Origin: Pithys albifrons albifrons
Lineage: Eukaryota > Chordata > Aves > Passeriformes > Thamnophilidae
Assembly (NCBI RefSeq): GCF_047495875.1
Contig: NC_092458.1
Coordinates: 104,162,227-104,226,226, forward strand
DNA length: 64,000 nucleotides
Direction: 5' to 3'
Positions 36,331 through 50,053 of this stretch are shown here, one piece after another. The translations under genes were made by a program, and so were the position numbers. How positions within the stretch are numbered: position 1 is the first letter of the stretch; every line of letters starts with the position of its first letter. The notes under the pieces are model-generated. The model ran no database searches. It was not told the DNA's origin and worked only from the letters and a program-made list of their open reading frames with translations.

Positions 36331-39300
36331 AAGACAGGAGAGGTTTCAGGAAAGACCATTCCAGCACTGCAGCTGTTACTGAGTTCCAGCAGAGTTAGGA
36401 CTAATTAACATCTACCCTCTTGATCTGATTTTCCAAACTTCTTTTTGCGCATCTGGTTTGTGTCTCATTACAAATCACCAAGTCATAACATGGATACAAC
36501 TTCACAGCTACAGCATCAGCTTTTCACAAGTTTTCTAGTCACATATGAAAGGACAGCTGGGGAAGAGAAGTTTGGTTAGTTTTTGGGAAGGAGGGGAGGG
36601 ATTCCCTGGTCCTTCCCCTGTATACGTCCTGAACTCCACTCTATTTGATACTAATGATGCCCTTGCTCTAAGAGATTAAATCAAGACCAGTACCTCTAAT
36701 GGTTCTATTCCTTATCTTTCTCCATGATGGCAGTGAGTACATCCTGATCGGAACTTTAAAATATCTGAAAGGATTGTTAGTTAATTTGAAAAAAGGAATA
36801 ATGGAAAATAATTAACCAATCTCTGTGGCATAAGCAACAGAGCACTGGGGACAAACATCCTTATATTTGCCACAAGGATATTCAAGACCATATGTGGACT
36901 GTTAAATTTTAATTGTTGAATAAAGCAGTTCAAAAGTTGAACTGAAATTCAACAGCCTTGCTAAGGAAAATGATTTTGTGAATCTCATTTTAACAACTAT
37001 CTTTCTGTCAAAAATATATGATTCTTTAAAACCTTGGAAAAAAAGTGTCATGAACCTCTAAAAGCAACAGGGATATACTAATTTTTAAATACAATCGCAA
37101 AGACCTGTTTGATAAAAATAATGATATTGTGACAGTATCAACTGTAGGATTATCAGGTTTGTTTCTTATTTATGCTCTAAAAAAACCCCTTAGACAAAAA
37201 AACCTTCTTTGTTTTCCACCAGTTGCCAGTCACAGCCTTGTACTAAACCTAATGAAGTTAGACTATAAGACAAGTTATCATTTTATGAGGAGAAATTTTG
37301 AACTAGGACACAGTAAAAACTCCCTAAACTTCAATAATCTTCCCTTTCCACACAAACACCAACTTCAGCAATCAAAGAGAAACTGTCAAGTAAAGCTTAT
37401 CTCCATAAACTCAACTTCCTTTCAGGGAACATGACATAATTGTAATTACTGATCCGCTATGTACAAGTTTTAAGTTCATAGAGTTTGTCAGATTCTTCTA
37501 TTTCCTTTCTTAATTGGACTTTTCCATTCTCTCCTCTTAACAACCCTCTTCAAGCTTGGGTAGATCTAATTATGCATTTGTTTGTCTACTGTTCCTCCTT
37601 GAACAGTAAGTGTTTTGTTCAAGCTCATGAAGTTTAATTTCAGTCCTAGTAACCAGAGCATGGATAGCTTCTTTTCCCTCTCATCCACTGCCCCACTTCT
37701 GCAGACAAAAACCCAGAGTTAAAAAACAAACATTCTAGTGCTTTTTTTTCTTTTACTTCCAACAAAATGCAGTGCCTTGAGTTGCTTCCTTGGAGAGCTG
37801 ATACCCCTTTCAAAACAACTGTGCACTTCTTCAAATTGTAAAGATCCCTTTTTGTCACAGAACACTCTTCTAGTAGCACGACCTTCTTTGTCTGGATCTA
37901 TCACTAGAATACAAACTTGTAAAATCCAGTATAAAAATAATGACAGCATCTCCTAGGCTAACACAAACACAATAAATCAGATTAACTAAATGCACATGTC
38001 CTCTAAAATATCAGGAAACATCAAGTTCTACGCTGATCTCATGTAATTCACTTTTATGAACTTCAGATAAATTCAATTTCAATGAAAATTATGAAAAACA
38101 CAGCTACATACTGCTCATATTGATTTTAACACTAAATTTTTCATTATTTGCTTCTTAAGAAAGCAGTCAAGATTATAAAATTATGAACATGTATCTGCTA
38201 GAGGCTCAAAGTGATACAACTTTAAGTCATGGTCAGAAAACTACAAGCAAGTTATAGAAAAGCAGATTGCTCACCTTAGACGTCCACAGGTTACTCTTTA
38301 AAATCCTATAACCGGTCTATATATTAACCTGGTTTGAGCACAAGAAAAGTAAACCTTAATGGGTTTTAGTAAAGGAGATTCAATTATTTGTATATTCCTA
38401 CTATAAGTAACTTCCACCTTGTCAAATTTTATATATTACTTCTGAATTAGCTGCAGTAGCATCAGGCCTTTAATAGTGAAGATGCATGCTTGCAAAATCC
38501 TTTAGAAAAAATCAGCAAAAAAATATTTTTCAAAACACTTCAGAACATTCAAAACATTCAGGAAACTTAGTCTACTTAAATAGTCTTTTCATGAAAAGTA
38601 AATAAAGTAACACCCTGACTTGCATCTCTATGACAACAGTATTAGGGAAAAAAAACCCCAATTCAAAATAACAAAATAATTCAAAATAACAATGTTAATA
38701 TTTATTAAAGCATCACCTTAATACTTTTTCACTAATACTTTTTTTTTTTTTTGCTGAACATAAGTATAATCACAACTAATCTATAAAGATGTAGGAAAAT
38801 GTATTCAATCTGAAAACATATATACTGTGGGCTATACACTAAATCATAGCCTATAAGGTAGTGGAAGAAGGTGATGACAATAATAATTATCAATTCTAGT
38901 TCTCATGAAATAGTCCTTTTGCCTGATGCCAAACATTTCTTAATGACAGAGTTTTTCAGCATCTCACCACTTGGAAGGAAAAAAAAAACCTTTCAGTGCA
39001 GTATAATTTTAATAGTTTTAAATTCAATCATCAATTATTTTATTTGAATGAACAGCTATGACTGAGGCCACAGTACTTTACACAAAGCAGACTCTATAAA
39101 AGTACTGTTCTACAGCATTCTTAAGATAGAGCCATATAAAAAAGCTGCATACTTTTATATCTTATATTCTTCTCTTCTATATTTCCTATCTAATTTTCAT
39201 AACGAGTTAAGAAATTTGTGCTCAATTTTGCTGGATTTTCAAAAGCAAATGCCTTCCAACATGTAAAAGTTCCTCTGAAAACACATATTCCTAGAAAATT

Positions 39301-42300
39301 CTCCCTTGTCCCCTTTTTTTTTTTGTTTTTTTTTCCTTTAATTGCAATTCCAGTACTTGTTGTCACATTCAGTGGCCTGAACATCCATATTTTGCTCCCT
39401 TGTATGTCAGGGAAAATTATACAAAAAGCAACTAACATCATCTATATTCTTCCTGAAGTCCTCGTGATCAGCACTGCTTGAAAATTAAGAAGTGAAAATA
39501 AGAGGGTTAATCCTCTTGGGCTGCCTGTACAGTAGAGAAAGGCTTGCATAAAGGGGAATTAAAACTGAGACCATCAAATATTCCCATCATTCTTAACCAA
39601 GAATGTTCTGTGGTTTAACCTTGTAAGAGTAAGGCCAAGCCTTTGTGCAATCCACCATCACCTTATGCCTTCACCCAACTGGATTCGAGGGGAAGCACTA
39701 AAAACTAGAGCAGCTAGTGCTGAACAAAAGAGAGGTAAATTTATTCTCTCTGTGAATGTCTTAAGGCTATAAAGCTAAAACTATTATTATAAATTAAAGG
39801 GGAGTTGAACATCAATTTACTAGGAGAAAAAAGAAATTAAAGGCACTACACTTGCAGCAAGAATGTTAACTTTGATGTTAACATCTTAAATGTAATTTAT
39901 GAAAGCTTATGCTCATTTGTTAAATTACTAGCACTCAATTTTGCTGAACACATTCCTTAAAGAAGCTCCACTGATGCCTGCTGAAATAATGAAAAGAAAT
40001 GTATCCTCATTCTTATGAATGAGAATTTATGCAGCGAGCTGTCATCAGCAGTAATGGAAGTTGTATGCAACAATCCCAGTGGACACTAACACAGAGCCAT
40101 TCATAAATACACAAAGGAAGTGCAAAAGCCTAAGAAATTCAGACTTGAAAAAATGCAGAAGACATATATTGTACATTCTGTGATAACTTAATGATCTACA
40201 ATGAAAATATTGCCATATCCAGATGCCACATCAGATGTATAAATGCAGACAGGCATACAACCAGGAGTTACCAAAGCAGCAAAACAATTAACCTCTGTCT
40301 GCTCTCCTCCACCTCTCTCATTCACACAGGGCTGAGATGGCATGGCCAGAAAAAAAACCAAACCAAACCAAACCAAAACAAAAAAAAAACACCCAACAAA
40401 ACAAAAACCCCAAAACAAACAAAAAACCCAACTTATTGATAAAAAGAAGAGATCTGTTTGCATTCCCAGAGTCAGTCAACATACAGGAAGGAATAAGACA
40501 TGATCTCAAGTCAGAAAGAAAATATGAGGCAGTCAGAAAGTACCAGCCACGACCTAATAAAATATTACAGGTATGTAACTATGAGATTAAGATGCAGTAC
40601 ATAATACCAAATCTACACTTCCAAGGAAAAGGGTCAAAATTTAACAAAATATTTCTTTCACGTTTGTTGGGATAGAACATTGCAGTTAATGAAGGACTTA
40701 AAAACCTATGAGTATACTCTTCAGTGAACATAAGTGAGAAGGAGATCTAATCATTTCCTTACACAAGGGTACACACATACTGCCTCAAAACATATACATT
40801 TTACAATTAGAAAAATCAACACTACGACAGGAAGTTCAGACTACCATTTTCTAAAAATACCTTATCTTAGAGTTAGGAAAACGATCAAAACCAGAGCAAA
40901 GAGAAACAACTTAACGAAAGAAGATGCAGAAGGGATGAAATTTTTTGATAATGGAATTAGAACTAAAAAAAAAAATAAAATAAGCTTCTATAGCAGGGTG
41001 GACTAATGGGTTTAGAGGTAAAAGCAATCTGGAGTGAGTAATCAAGAAGTACAGAAGAAAGAATAAATAATGATTTTTAGTTCTTTATGTTGAATTATAT
41101 GCTCTGTTTGTAAACAAACAAGCAATACTGTTTTATATTCTTTAATCTCTTACAGCAATATCTTCCATGAGGTGATGATGAAGACCCTGAAAAAAATGCC
41201 TCAAAATTTAAGTTTATTAATTTTGAAATGATCAACTGTTTCACATAGACATGCTAAAAGCCAAAAAGAACTTTCTCAGAGGTTACTTGATTTTACACAA
41301 AAGAAATGAGAGGGCATTATCAGGAAAAACTTCCTCATTCACAGAACTATAACCATAAACCAGCCTCCCCATGCCCCAGCAACATTTTCACTGCAAGTCT
41401 ACTATAGAATCTGACTTGCTTGGCAATCAGCATCCTCCCTTCCAGTTTTCAGCCAAGTTAATTCTTTGGGTCTAGCAACTTTTTTATTAAATTCTGTCTT
41501 CCTTTCTGTAATAAGGAATAATCATATTTAAACGTAATATTCACCTTGTCAAGCTAAAACCCCAAAATTATTATTATTCACCAGAGCAGACTGTGATAGT
41601 TTTGCCCCACCACTACATCAAGCTGGACGTGAACCCAGCTGGGAGGTCTACAAGATGAAGGCACATTGGATTCTAGTGTTCTGCCTGAGCTAATGAAATG
41701 GCATAGAGTCACAAATTTTAGCACATTCACGCAGTCACCATGTCAGGAATTTTTCATAGGACATATCCTCTACTACTCTCTTTTTCTAGTGACTTCCCTG
41801 TTTTACATCTGTTTTTACATCTCATTACACCCATCAGATATTTTTTAATATGATAACTGTTTGACTCAAGCCCAGTTCCAGATGAAGTCTCATCAGTGCT
41901 AATTTACAGAAGGGCAGTAAAAATTGAGGAATCACCATTAAAATAACCAACCCAACCCTGATCTGACTGAATGAGAGTAAGAACCTTCTAAACCTTTCAC
42001 TGAACTACTGGATAACAAAATACTTGAATATTTTAAATAGTAAAACTGTAAAATTATCAACTCTAGAGCTTTTTATCTCTCCAAACATCTAATGGTTTAA
42101 TAGATCTCTTCTATACAGCACTGCAAACGCTACTAAGAGGTAAAAAAAAAAAACAAAACAAAAACCAAAAACCCAAAAAAGTATCTCTTTCTGCAAGGTC
42201 ATACTTTATGATGTAATTATTCACTATATTAGTTTCTTAATCTCATAATCTTTCATAAGCAAGTAAAAACAAAATTATCTAGATGGATTTCGCAGTTTCA

Positions 42301-42496
42301 CATGATAAATTTTGAGCTCAGTTTCATGCAAAATCATACCTAGAGCATTATGGATTTACATAATGCTCATTTCCCAAAGTATTTCTTTTCTATACTGGTA
42401 GTTGGCAATTATTTGTGTAGTGCTCACATCAAAGGCTTAAGCTATTTTAACTTTTCCTCTACTGAGCTACAGTTCAATGCTAAATAAACTTGGATG
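36331..42496. other. AT-rich non-coding stretch
   Basis: No gene recognised. It contains A/C-rich tracts at about 40353-40435 (CCAAA-like units) and 42140-42180, and a T11-12 run near 38740. A segment starting TGTGATAGTTTTG near 41590 is vaguely LTR-like but cannot be delimited. Confidence 0.5.
40353..40435. repeat. A/C-rich low-complexity tract
   Basis: It begins with AACCA/CCAAA-like units and continues as irregular A and C words. Translations across it (lysine, asparagine and proline-rich on plus; phenylalanine, valine and glycine-rich on minus) are artefacts of composition. Confidence 0.75.
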
Positions 42497-42633
42497 AGAA
42501 GCTGTGGCTGCCCCATCCCTGGAAATGTTCAAGGCCAGGTTGGATGGGGCTCTGAGCAACCTGGTCTAGTGAAAGGTTCCCCTGCCAGCATGAGATGATC
42601 TTTCAGGTCCAACCCTAACTATTCTATGATTCC
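42497..42633 (+). mobile_element. CR1 LINE 3'-end fragment
   Basis: It has the typical CR1 3' wording in order: 'gctgtggctgccccatccctgg', 'ggttggatggggctctgagcaac', 'ggtccaaccctaac', then 'attctatgattcc' as the terminal repeat. It is truncated at its 5' side, as is usual. Confidence 0.9.
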
Positions 42634-45600
42634 ACAAGCAGAGTACCTACAGCAGCACTTTGTCTTCAGAAGCAATTAGAAACAGTAGTCTAAGAAAGAG
42701 AAGACTATGCAAATATAAACAATGTCACTTCCTTGGCACACCCACAGTGGGCAATCTGGAGCACAAGGGATGTCTGAAGTAGAACCTAACGACTTAATCA
42801 TAAAAATTATAGCTCTATCAGAAGGATATGCAATTTTACTAAAAGGCAGAGGAAACATTATTAAAGAATGAGTAATTGTAACATAGAAATATGCCTTCTA
42901 GAACAGCTGCTTCTACAATATTTGTTCACAGCCGGTTACAAACATTTTTGTCCAACTCAGATATAGCACTTTTTTCATGAGGGAAAGTATTCCAGTGATC
43001 CATCCAGTCACTGAGAGCAAGAGGTCACATAGGTATGACCAGCAAAATTACTTAACATTTATCTTATATTCCAAAGACATATAAGAAAATGACTTTATGT
43101 GTCAAGGAGATGACTCTTTAGATCTCATTACCATGAATATATTTAAGAAAAAAAGTCTTAAGGCACAATGATGCAAAGCAGGAAACTTCAGTCACATAGG
43201 AATGACTTGAGAAATTGTCTTTAGTGATGGAGTAAAAAAACACACAGTGAAGTGCAGTTTGATTAATGACAGTAAATATAGATTCAGACAGGGGAGGCCA
43301 TGCTTAACTAACCTTCTGAAGTTCTTTAAAAACAAAAGTTTTATGAAAAATAAATGAGAATTCAGTGAATACAGTGTGGTTAGATTTTCAAGAAGCACTT
43401 GACAGTGTTTCTCATAACAAATTCAGTGCCAGACTAACAGCTACACAACAGACAGGCTACTCAATATGAAGTTGTTCCAGAAGTGAAAGGTGCATAGTTA
43501 CAAATAAATTTCCACAGTAACTTTGAGAGATTTTAAAATCTCCTCAGCTCACAAATAGGCACAGCTAATTAAGTCCTGATCTTCATAAGATTGACTTTAA
43601 AAGACAATATTTGTAATCAGAAATATTAATAAGTATTAGTGTTATATCTAATAATTAGTGTGCATAAGAACCTTCAGTGTAACTTCTACTTAATGTTTTA
43701 AAGCCTAAGTGAAAATAGAATTCAGCAATAGTGACATGAAATCAGAAGAATATTTCCCATTAACTCTAGCAGCTGGGCAGAGCTTTGTCATGTACATCAG
43801 AGAATATATGGCAGCAGCTACCTGCTCCAAGTCCCAGACACATTGTAACACTCATATTCAAAGAGACATATTTGAGAAAGCTGCACAAGAAAGCTGAAGG
43901 TGAGATGGTTAATTTACTTTACATACATCACTGCTAGCTCTGACAGTGCCAACTTCACATCATCCATGTTTCTCCTCTACAAGATGGAAAGAACAAGCAA
44001 GATTGATGAGATCAACAAGGTTGAACACACATTTTCTCTTTGATGCACATCACAGAGAAAAAGGAGTCTTGATTTCCCCCCCCCTAATGCTGCAATTGTA
44101 TAACAAATTTCATGAAGGTTGGAGACAATATAAGATTAATCAATTAGCTAATATTTGGGCACTCACACAAGATAAACTATGACAAAACATTATTAGTCAT
44201 GCTGAACAAGATAATGAGTTAGGACAAAAAAGTGAGTTTGAAAGTCTCACAGAGGTTGTGTGTAAGGAAAAATAGCCATAATACAAATAAAGCAGAGGTA
44301 TGTGGAGTTAAAAGAAAATTTGATTTTTCAAATCAATGTTTTCCACTTTCTCAAACTACCTTTTTTCTTAAGGTCTGGTGCATTTACAATTACACTAGCA
44401 ACCACAGATTTTCAGTTTTGTGTTAGCATACCCTTTCCTCCTCACGTGCAGTCAAGACTGAGCTTTTAAAATGAAAGAAGCTTCTCTCCAGGCTGAGATC
44501 CAGTGTCAACTAGACTTGGATGTATGAAATTTATATCCATCTCAAAAGAAGAAATAAAGCATAAGAAAATAAAACGAAAAGCAAAACAAACAAGACCCAA
44601 AGCAAAACAAAAAAAAAATCTCATTCAAAAGAAACAAGGAAAAGAACAAATACCCAACTAAAAACCCCAACCATCAAACATGAAGAATGATCGTAAAGAA
44701 ACATGCAGTGCATGACTGTTTATTAGATTAAACATCACACATCTCTATGTGATGGTATTACAAAAGCATCCAATCTATAATGTACTCTCTGTAGTTAACT
44801 TTCTTTTTGCTTACAATTACTTTTTTTTTTAAATGGATCTCATGCAGCATCTGAGATATTAGAACTCTTATAAAACACGATCCTGCAAAAAGGCAGCAAA
44901 TGGTATTGACCCTTCACAGACTAAAACATTATTTAAAATACTCAATGCTTGGCCACAGTACAAGGTTTTAACACAGATACTACTCCAGAATAACTGCTGT
45001 GTTGAACGTTATCAATGAATGTGCCAGTTCAAGTACTGACAAGTAGTTTTTATCACCAAAAGCCAAGATAACAGTGCATCTTGAAAAACCTACAAAGGCC
45101 ATGTCAGCTTTTCTGTATGAATAAATGGAAGGAGTAGGATTCAGCTTCTGTCATCTTTGTAATTTGAAGTTATGGTCCTTGTGTTGACACAATTTTTATA
45201 CATATAGCCTAAAAATATATATTATACAGATAGATAAATATACATTTGTTATTCCCTTTGACTTAACACATAATGAAATCATTGAACAAAAGTATCATTA
45301 AGCACTATCAATAGAGCACTCATTTGATTACAGAAGTAACCAGTAATGAGAGCACAGGAAAAGAAATTCAAAGTACAGGAGGATCTGCCATTTATTCCCC
45401 TGTTGAAACGTTCACTTGATGCAATTTCTACAGACAGGGAAATGCACAGAAAAGTATTAAAAGTAGATAAGAGCACAGATGAGGTGTTTTAATATCTAAT
45501 ACAGTGGTGTTGCACCATAACTTTAAAAGTTAATTGTACTTTAAATCTGCCTCAATGAAGGTAGTAAAAGTTCCATTTACAATGAATGGGCCTCGAACAT

Positions 45601-46090
45601 TTTATTGTTTTGTTTCACACCAAAGTCAAGTAAAGCTGCCTGCCATATACAGTAAGGGTCAGCACTACTGGTGGAAAAGACCATCAGCCAGACAAAATCC
45701 AGAACAAACTCCCCCCCAAAAAACCCAAACAAACCAAACTACGAAAAAAAGACACCCTTGCCAAAAAAAAAAAACACAACAAGAAAATTTAAAACCACAA
45801 TTGCAGCAAGAAGTGACCATCATAAAGTTTATGAGTTGATGTGTCATCCCTCACTCTTGGTAATCTGCAGTTTTACTGAGTTATAAATAAAAGATTCATA
45901 TAACTATTCAAGCAGTATTTAGTCTTGTTGAACTACTGTGTTGCACCAAAAGCATCAAAAAAACTGTCACAACAGAAAAACAAAACAAAATGAAACAAAC
46001 AGTTGAACATACAACATAACAGCATATACTGTTAGAAACTTTGCCTGTATATGTCAAGAAAACGGCTTTGAGTAACAGAAGCACTTCACA
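42634..46090. other. AT-rich non-coding stretch
   Basis: No gene recognised. A/C-rich tracts lie at about 44556-44665 and 45713-45790. Confidence 0.5.
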
Positions 46091-46262
46091 AAACTACAGA
46101 ATCGGAGGCTGACTGAGGCAGGAGGAGCCAGAGAGCCCAACCCATGCTCCGTTCAGGTCAGGCAGAGCACGTTGCTCAGGCCCATGTCCAGTTTTTCATA
46201 TATCTCTAAGGACAGAGAGCCCAGCCTCTCTGGGCAACCTGTTTTTCTGTTTAACCACCTTC
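46091..46262 (-). mobile_element. CR1 LINE 3'-end fragment
   Basis: 'ctacagaatcggaggctgac … cccaacccatgctcc' followed by 'cccagcctctctgggcaacctg' is a diverged CR1 3' region in complement. A T/G-rich low-complexity tract follows directly. Confidence 0.7.
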
Positions 46263-46263
46263 G

Positions 46264-46383
46264 TTGTTTGGGGTTTTGGTTTGTTTGTTGTGTTTTGGTT
46301 TGGTTTTTTTTGTTTTTTAAAAAAACAGCCAAATAAACAGGGGGGGAAAGTGAAAAAAAAAAAAAAAACAACAAAAAACCCAG
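46264..46383. repeat. T/G-rich then A-rich low-complexity tract
   Basis: About 55 bp of GTTT/GGTTTT-like words is followed by A-rich sequence with a G8-type run and an A15-16 run. Opposite-composition tracts lie head to head here, so part of it could fold back on itself. Confidence 0.65.
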
Positions 46384-46671
46384 GTGTTTCCTTCAAAAAT
46401 TGTTTATGTGGGGGGCGTTGACCTTAGCTGACTGCCAGTCATCCTTTTAGCCACCCTCTCACTCTCCTTCCTCCAGGAGGAGAGTGGGACAAAACAAAAT
46501 GAAAAAGCTTATGAGTTTAGAAAAAGAGTGATCACCCATCAATAACTGTCAAAAGAAAAACAGACTGAACTTGGGGAAAATTAATTTGACTTATTGCCAA
46601 TTAACACAGGAGTTGAATAGTGAGGAAAAAAAAGACCAAAATAAACAGCCCTTTCCTCCTTCACAGACACC

Positions 46672-46990
46672 ATATACATTGGAAAAGACCTCCAAGGTCA
46701 CCAAGTCCAACCTTTGACAAATCACCTTGTCAACTAGACCATTGAACTGAATTCCACATTCAGTCATTTCTTGAACACTTCCAGGGTTGAGAACACCACC
46801 ACCTCCATGGGCAACCCCTGCCAATGCTTGATGACCCTTTCCATCAAGAAATTCTTCCTGATATCCAACCTGCATGTCTCCCCTGGCTCATCTTAAGCCT
46901 ATGCCCTCTTGTCCTGTCAGTTAGCCTGTGAGAAGAGGCTGACCTTCACCTGGCTCCAGGCTCCTTTTTGGTAGTTACAGAGAGCAAGAA
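46672..46990 (-). mobile_element. CR1 LINE 3'-end fragment
   Basis: Words in CR1 complement order: 'ttggaaaagacctccaaggtc', 'aagtccaacc', 'atgggcaacccctgcc', 'aagaaattcttcctgatatcc', 'cctcttgtcctgtc'. About 320 bp survives. A reading frame across it on the minus strand is a remnant without function. Confidence 0.9.
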
Positions 46991-47039
46991 GGAGTTTTAA
47001 AGAGCTTGTCCCAGGCTGAACTTCACTCTTTCTTTCCTG

Positions 47040-47360
47040 ACTTCTCTACGTCCTCTCCTACCCTGGGCAGTACGAAAAGGTATGCAATATGCATTTTGGT
47101 CAGACCATAACAGCTCCTCTCTGCTATTCCTTCCTCCTCACACTTTTCACTTGATCAAGTGTGGGTTCTCCCCACAGGCTGTAGTTTTTCAGGACAAACC
47201 TGTTCCAGTATGGGTTCTTCCACAGGCAGAAGGTCCTTCAGAGTGAACACTTGTTTCAGCATAGGTACTCCATGGTCCACAAAGCCTGTCAGGAGAACCT
47301 ACTCCAGCACGGGCACTACATGAGGTGAGGAAACTCCATGAGTTTTCCCTCTTCTCACTG
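47040..47360. repeat. Degenerate ~50-bp tandem repeat
   Basis: At least three units of about 48-52 bp can be seen from roughly 47157. Each holds a 'gggttctcc/gggttcttcc/ggtactcc' start, a 'cacaggctg/cacaggcag/cacaaagcctg' middle and an 'acctgttccag/acttgtttcag/acctactccag' end. Similar minisatellite-like blocks occur inside some avian LTR elements (general knowledge), so this may be an LTR remnant. No LTR termini were found. Confidence 0.55.
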
Positions 47361-49404
47361 CTCGTGCAGAGTTTTGTCTTTTTCAAATATATTTTCACAG
47401 ATGTACCACCAATGTACCTGATGGGATCACTGTGTCCTGCCGTGCCTCTGTTGTGAGCTGGCCACTCTTCTCACTGAAGTCATCCTTACAGGCCCCCCAC
47501 CATTAACAGGAATTTGCCACCTACACCAAACATCTCATGCCATTATATGCTACTTTTGATCTTCAAAAATCTTCTTGAAGTCTTTTTTTTTAAATCTTTC
47601 CTCTTTGAAAGTGCCTTTGAAAAGGTTTTGATCTAAAGGAAAACTGAGCACATATAGCTAATATTTCTTTTTAAAGGATTTTTTTTCAAGATACTTCTTA
47701 TAGACCAAAGCCTGTAAAAATTCTAGCTAAAGACCTAAAATAAAAATACCTCAACAAAGGAAAAAAAGGAACTTAAAATCTCATGTTCACGCTTAAAAAA
47801 CAAACATTTCCTTCTTTAAGCAATAAAAACAATTAACATCATGAGATAATCAGGTTTAAAAGAGTGAATAACTGCTCTATAGGATACATAATAGTACTCA
47901 TATATAACTCTATATGAGCTTTTCAATACTCTGGCCTACAGGAGCCCAAAACAGAGGCCTTAAAGACAAACCAGAAAAAAAATAATAATGAAGTGTTCTG
48001 CCCCTCCCTACCCGGATTTCCAACATGAATGTGGAAGAACTTCTAAGACAAATGCCTAATTTTTACACACCTGAACACTTTTGTTATTGTTGGTTGGTAA
48101 TTTTCACTCTGTTATCTGTGTGTCACTGAAAAATGCCCTAATAGAACTTGAAGGATCCATGAACGACATCTTTAGGAAAAGTAATCCTGAGGAGATGTAT
48201 AAAACAAACTGTAGGTCAAATCTAAGTGAAGGATTAATCTCAGGAAGAAACTGTAGAAATCTGGGAATTTTCCTCATGAACAATTTGCAGAACTGATACA
48301 TATTTTACCTGATAACTAACTATAGAAATAACAGATTTTCTAATTACTGTCATTCATTCATAGTCATGAGTATGTATGAATAAACATTTTAGCATCATAT
48401 CTAATCTTATTTTAACAGAAAACACATCCCATTTCCATACAATTTTTATCTACCACTAGTAATTAAATTAACCATTTTGCTAAAAATTCTCCTCTGTCTG
48501 GACTGAAATTGTTGTATAGGTGTAAGTTTTCCTAATGTGTATTATGCATACAAAATAAAAATTATTCTGCTCAATGGTAGTAAAATGAATTTATTTTTCA
48601 ACTATCATTCCTGTTATAAAGAGGATTCACATTGTTCACATGACATTAAATTTCAATATGAATAAATATAGAAAATAAAAAAAACACAGTGGTGACCAAA
48701 CCTTTTTTCCATCAGTTTAAAGAATTGCCATTAAATTATTAGGATCTGTTCAAAGTGTAAAAAAAAAAAAAAATAAAAAAAATGGGGGCCTGCATCACAT
48801 CACTCAATGCAGGAACTTTATTCCTCCATATTTCAGCATTATGACATACAATACTGTTTCTTCCATTGCTTGTGCATTCTTTATGTCTTCCTGCTGCTCT
48901 TAGGCAGTGTCAACATGAGATTACATATTTAAAAATATTCTTACACTATATTACTGTAAATCCATGAGGAAAACAGTACTTTTATTACAAGTTTGTGAGC
49001 GAGGATGAAAATGATTTAGGTGTACAGAACATCCTCCTATACCTTACTGCAAAAGTCTTTGAAAAAGGTCAAATCTTCAAACTACAATCCACTACAAGCA
49101 CAGCAAGCAATGCAATCTATTGTGCATTCTTAACAACTGATTCATTGTAAATGAAGTTACATAAATATTATTTTCACATTTGTTCAGATAACAAGGACAC
49201 CACTACTTTCAAACTTAAGACAATCACACTTTACGCACTTCCTGTTTAATGAAACCACTTTGTCACTGCATTTACATGTATACAGATTGTGTGTCTGATC
49301 AGTTTGGCTCTGTTACTCCTCAGAAAGCAGTGTTACAGTCCCCTTGTCCCTTCCACACCTATTCTGATAGAGAGCAGCCCTGTCGAGAAGAACAGGGGGT
49401 GTGG
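47361..49404. other. AT-rich non-coding stretch
   Basis: No gene recognised. An A-rich stretch lies near 48760-48782. The first 150 bp may still belong to the LTR-like material at 47.0-47.4 kb. Confidence 0.45.
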
Positions 49405-50053
49405 TGGATGAGAGGCTGGACATGCCCCTGCCATGTGCACTGAGAGCCCAAAATCCACCTGTGTCCTGGGCTGCATCCAAAGCAGTGAGGGCAGCAGGTG
49501 AGGGAGGGAATTCTTACCCTCTGCTCTGCTCTGGTGAGACCCCACCTGCAGTGCTGCCTCCAGCTCTGGGGTCCCAGCACAGGAAGCACATAGACCTGTT
49601 GGAACCAGTCCAGAGGACGCCACGAAGGTGATCAGAGGGATGAAGCACCTCTGGTATGAGGAAAGGCTGAAAGAATTGAGATGGTTCAAACCGGAAAAGA
49701 GAAGGCTTTGTTTGGTGTGACCTAATTGTGGCCTTCCAGTACCTGAAGAGAATCTACAAGAAAGATAGAGAAAGACTACTTACAAGGGCCTGTAGTGACA
49801 GGATGTGGGGAAATGGCTTCAAATTGAGAAAGAGTAGCTTTAGATATTAGGAAGAAATTCTTCCAGGAGGATTGTGAGGCACTGGAACAGGCTGCCCAGA
49901 GAAGCTGTGGATGCCCCATCCCTGGAAGTGCTCAAGGACAGGCTGGATGGAGCTCTGAGAAACCTGGGATAGCGGAAAGTGTCTCTAACCATGGCAGGAG
50001 GGTTTGATCTGGATTATCTTAAAAGGTCCCTTCCAACCCAAACCATACCAGGA
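49405..50053 (+). mobile_element. CR1 LINE 3' region, ~650 bp
   Basis: This is the longest CR1 copy in the window. It contains, in order, 'gtgagaccccacctgcagtg', 'ctctggggtcccagcacagg', 'gtccagaggacgccacgaag', 'atattaggaagaaattcttcc', 'ggcactggaacaggctgccc', 'ccatccctggaagtgctcaagg' and 'ggtcccttccaaccc'. This covers the end of the reverse transcriptase ORF region and the 3' UTR. It is 5'-truncated and carries many changes, so it is inactive. Confidence 0.93.

Noticed and set aside
40188..40675. ORFs across the A/C-rich tract
   Set aside because: Lys/Asn/Pro-rich or Phe/Gly/Val-rich translations reflect low complexity only.
41590..41660. LTR-like TGTGATAGTTTTG segment
   Set aside because: Only a few words resemble an LTR end. 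No poly(A) signal, TATA or partner terminus could be found.
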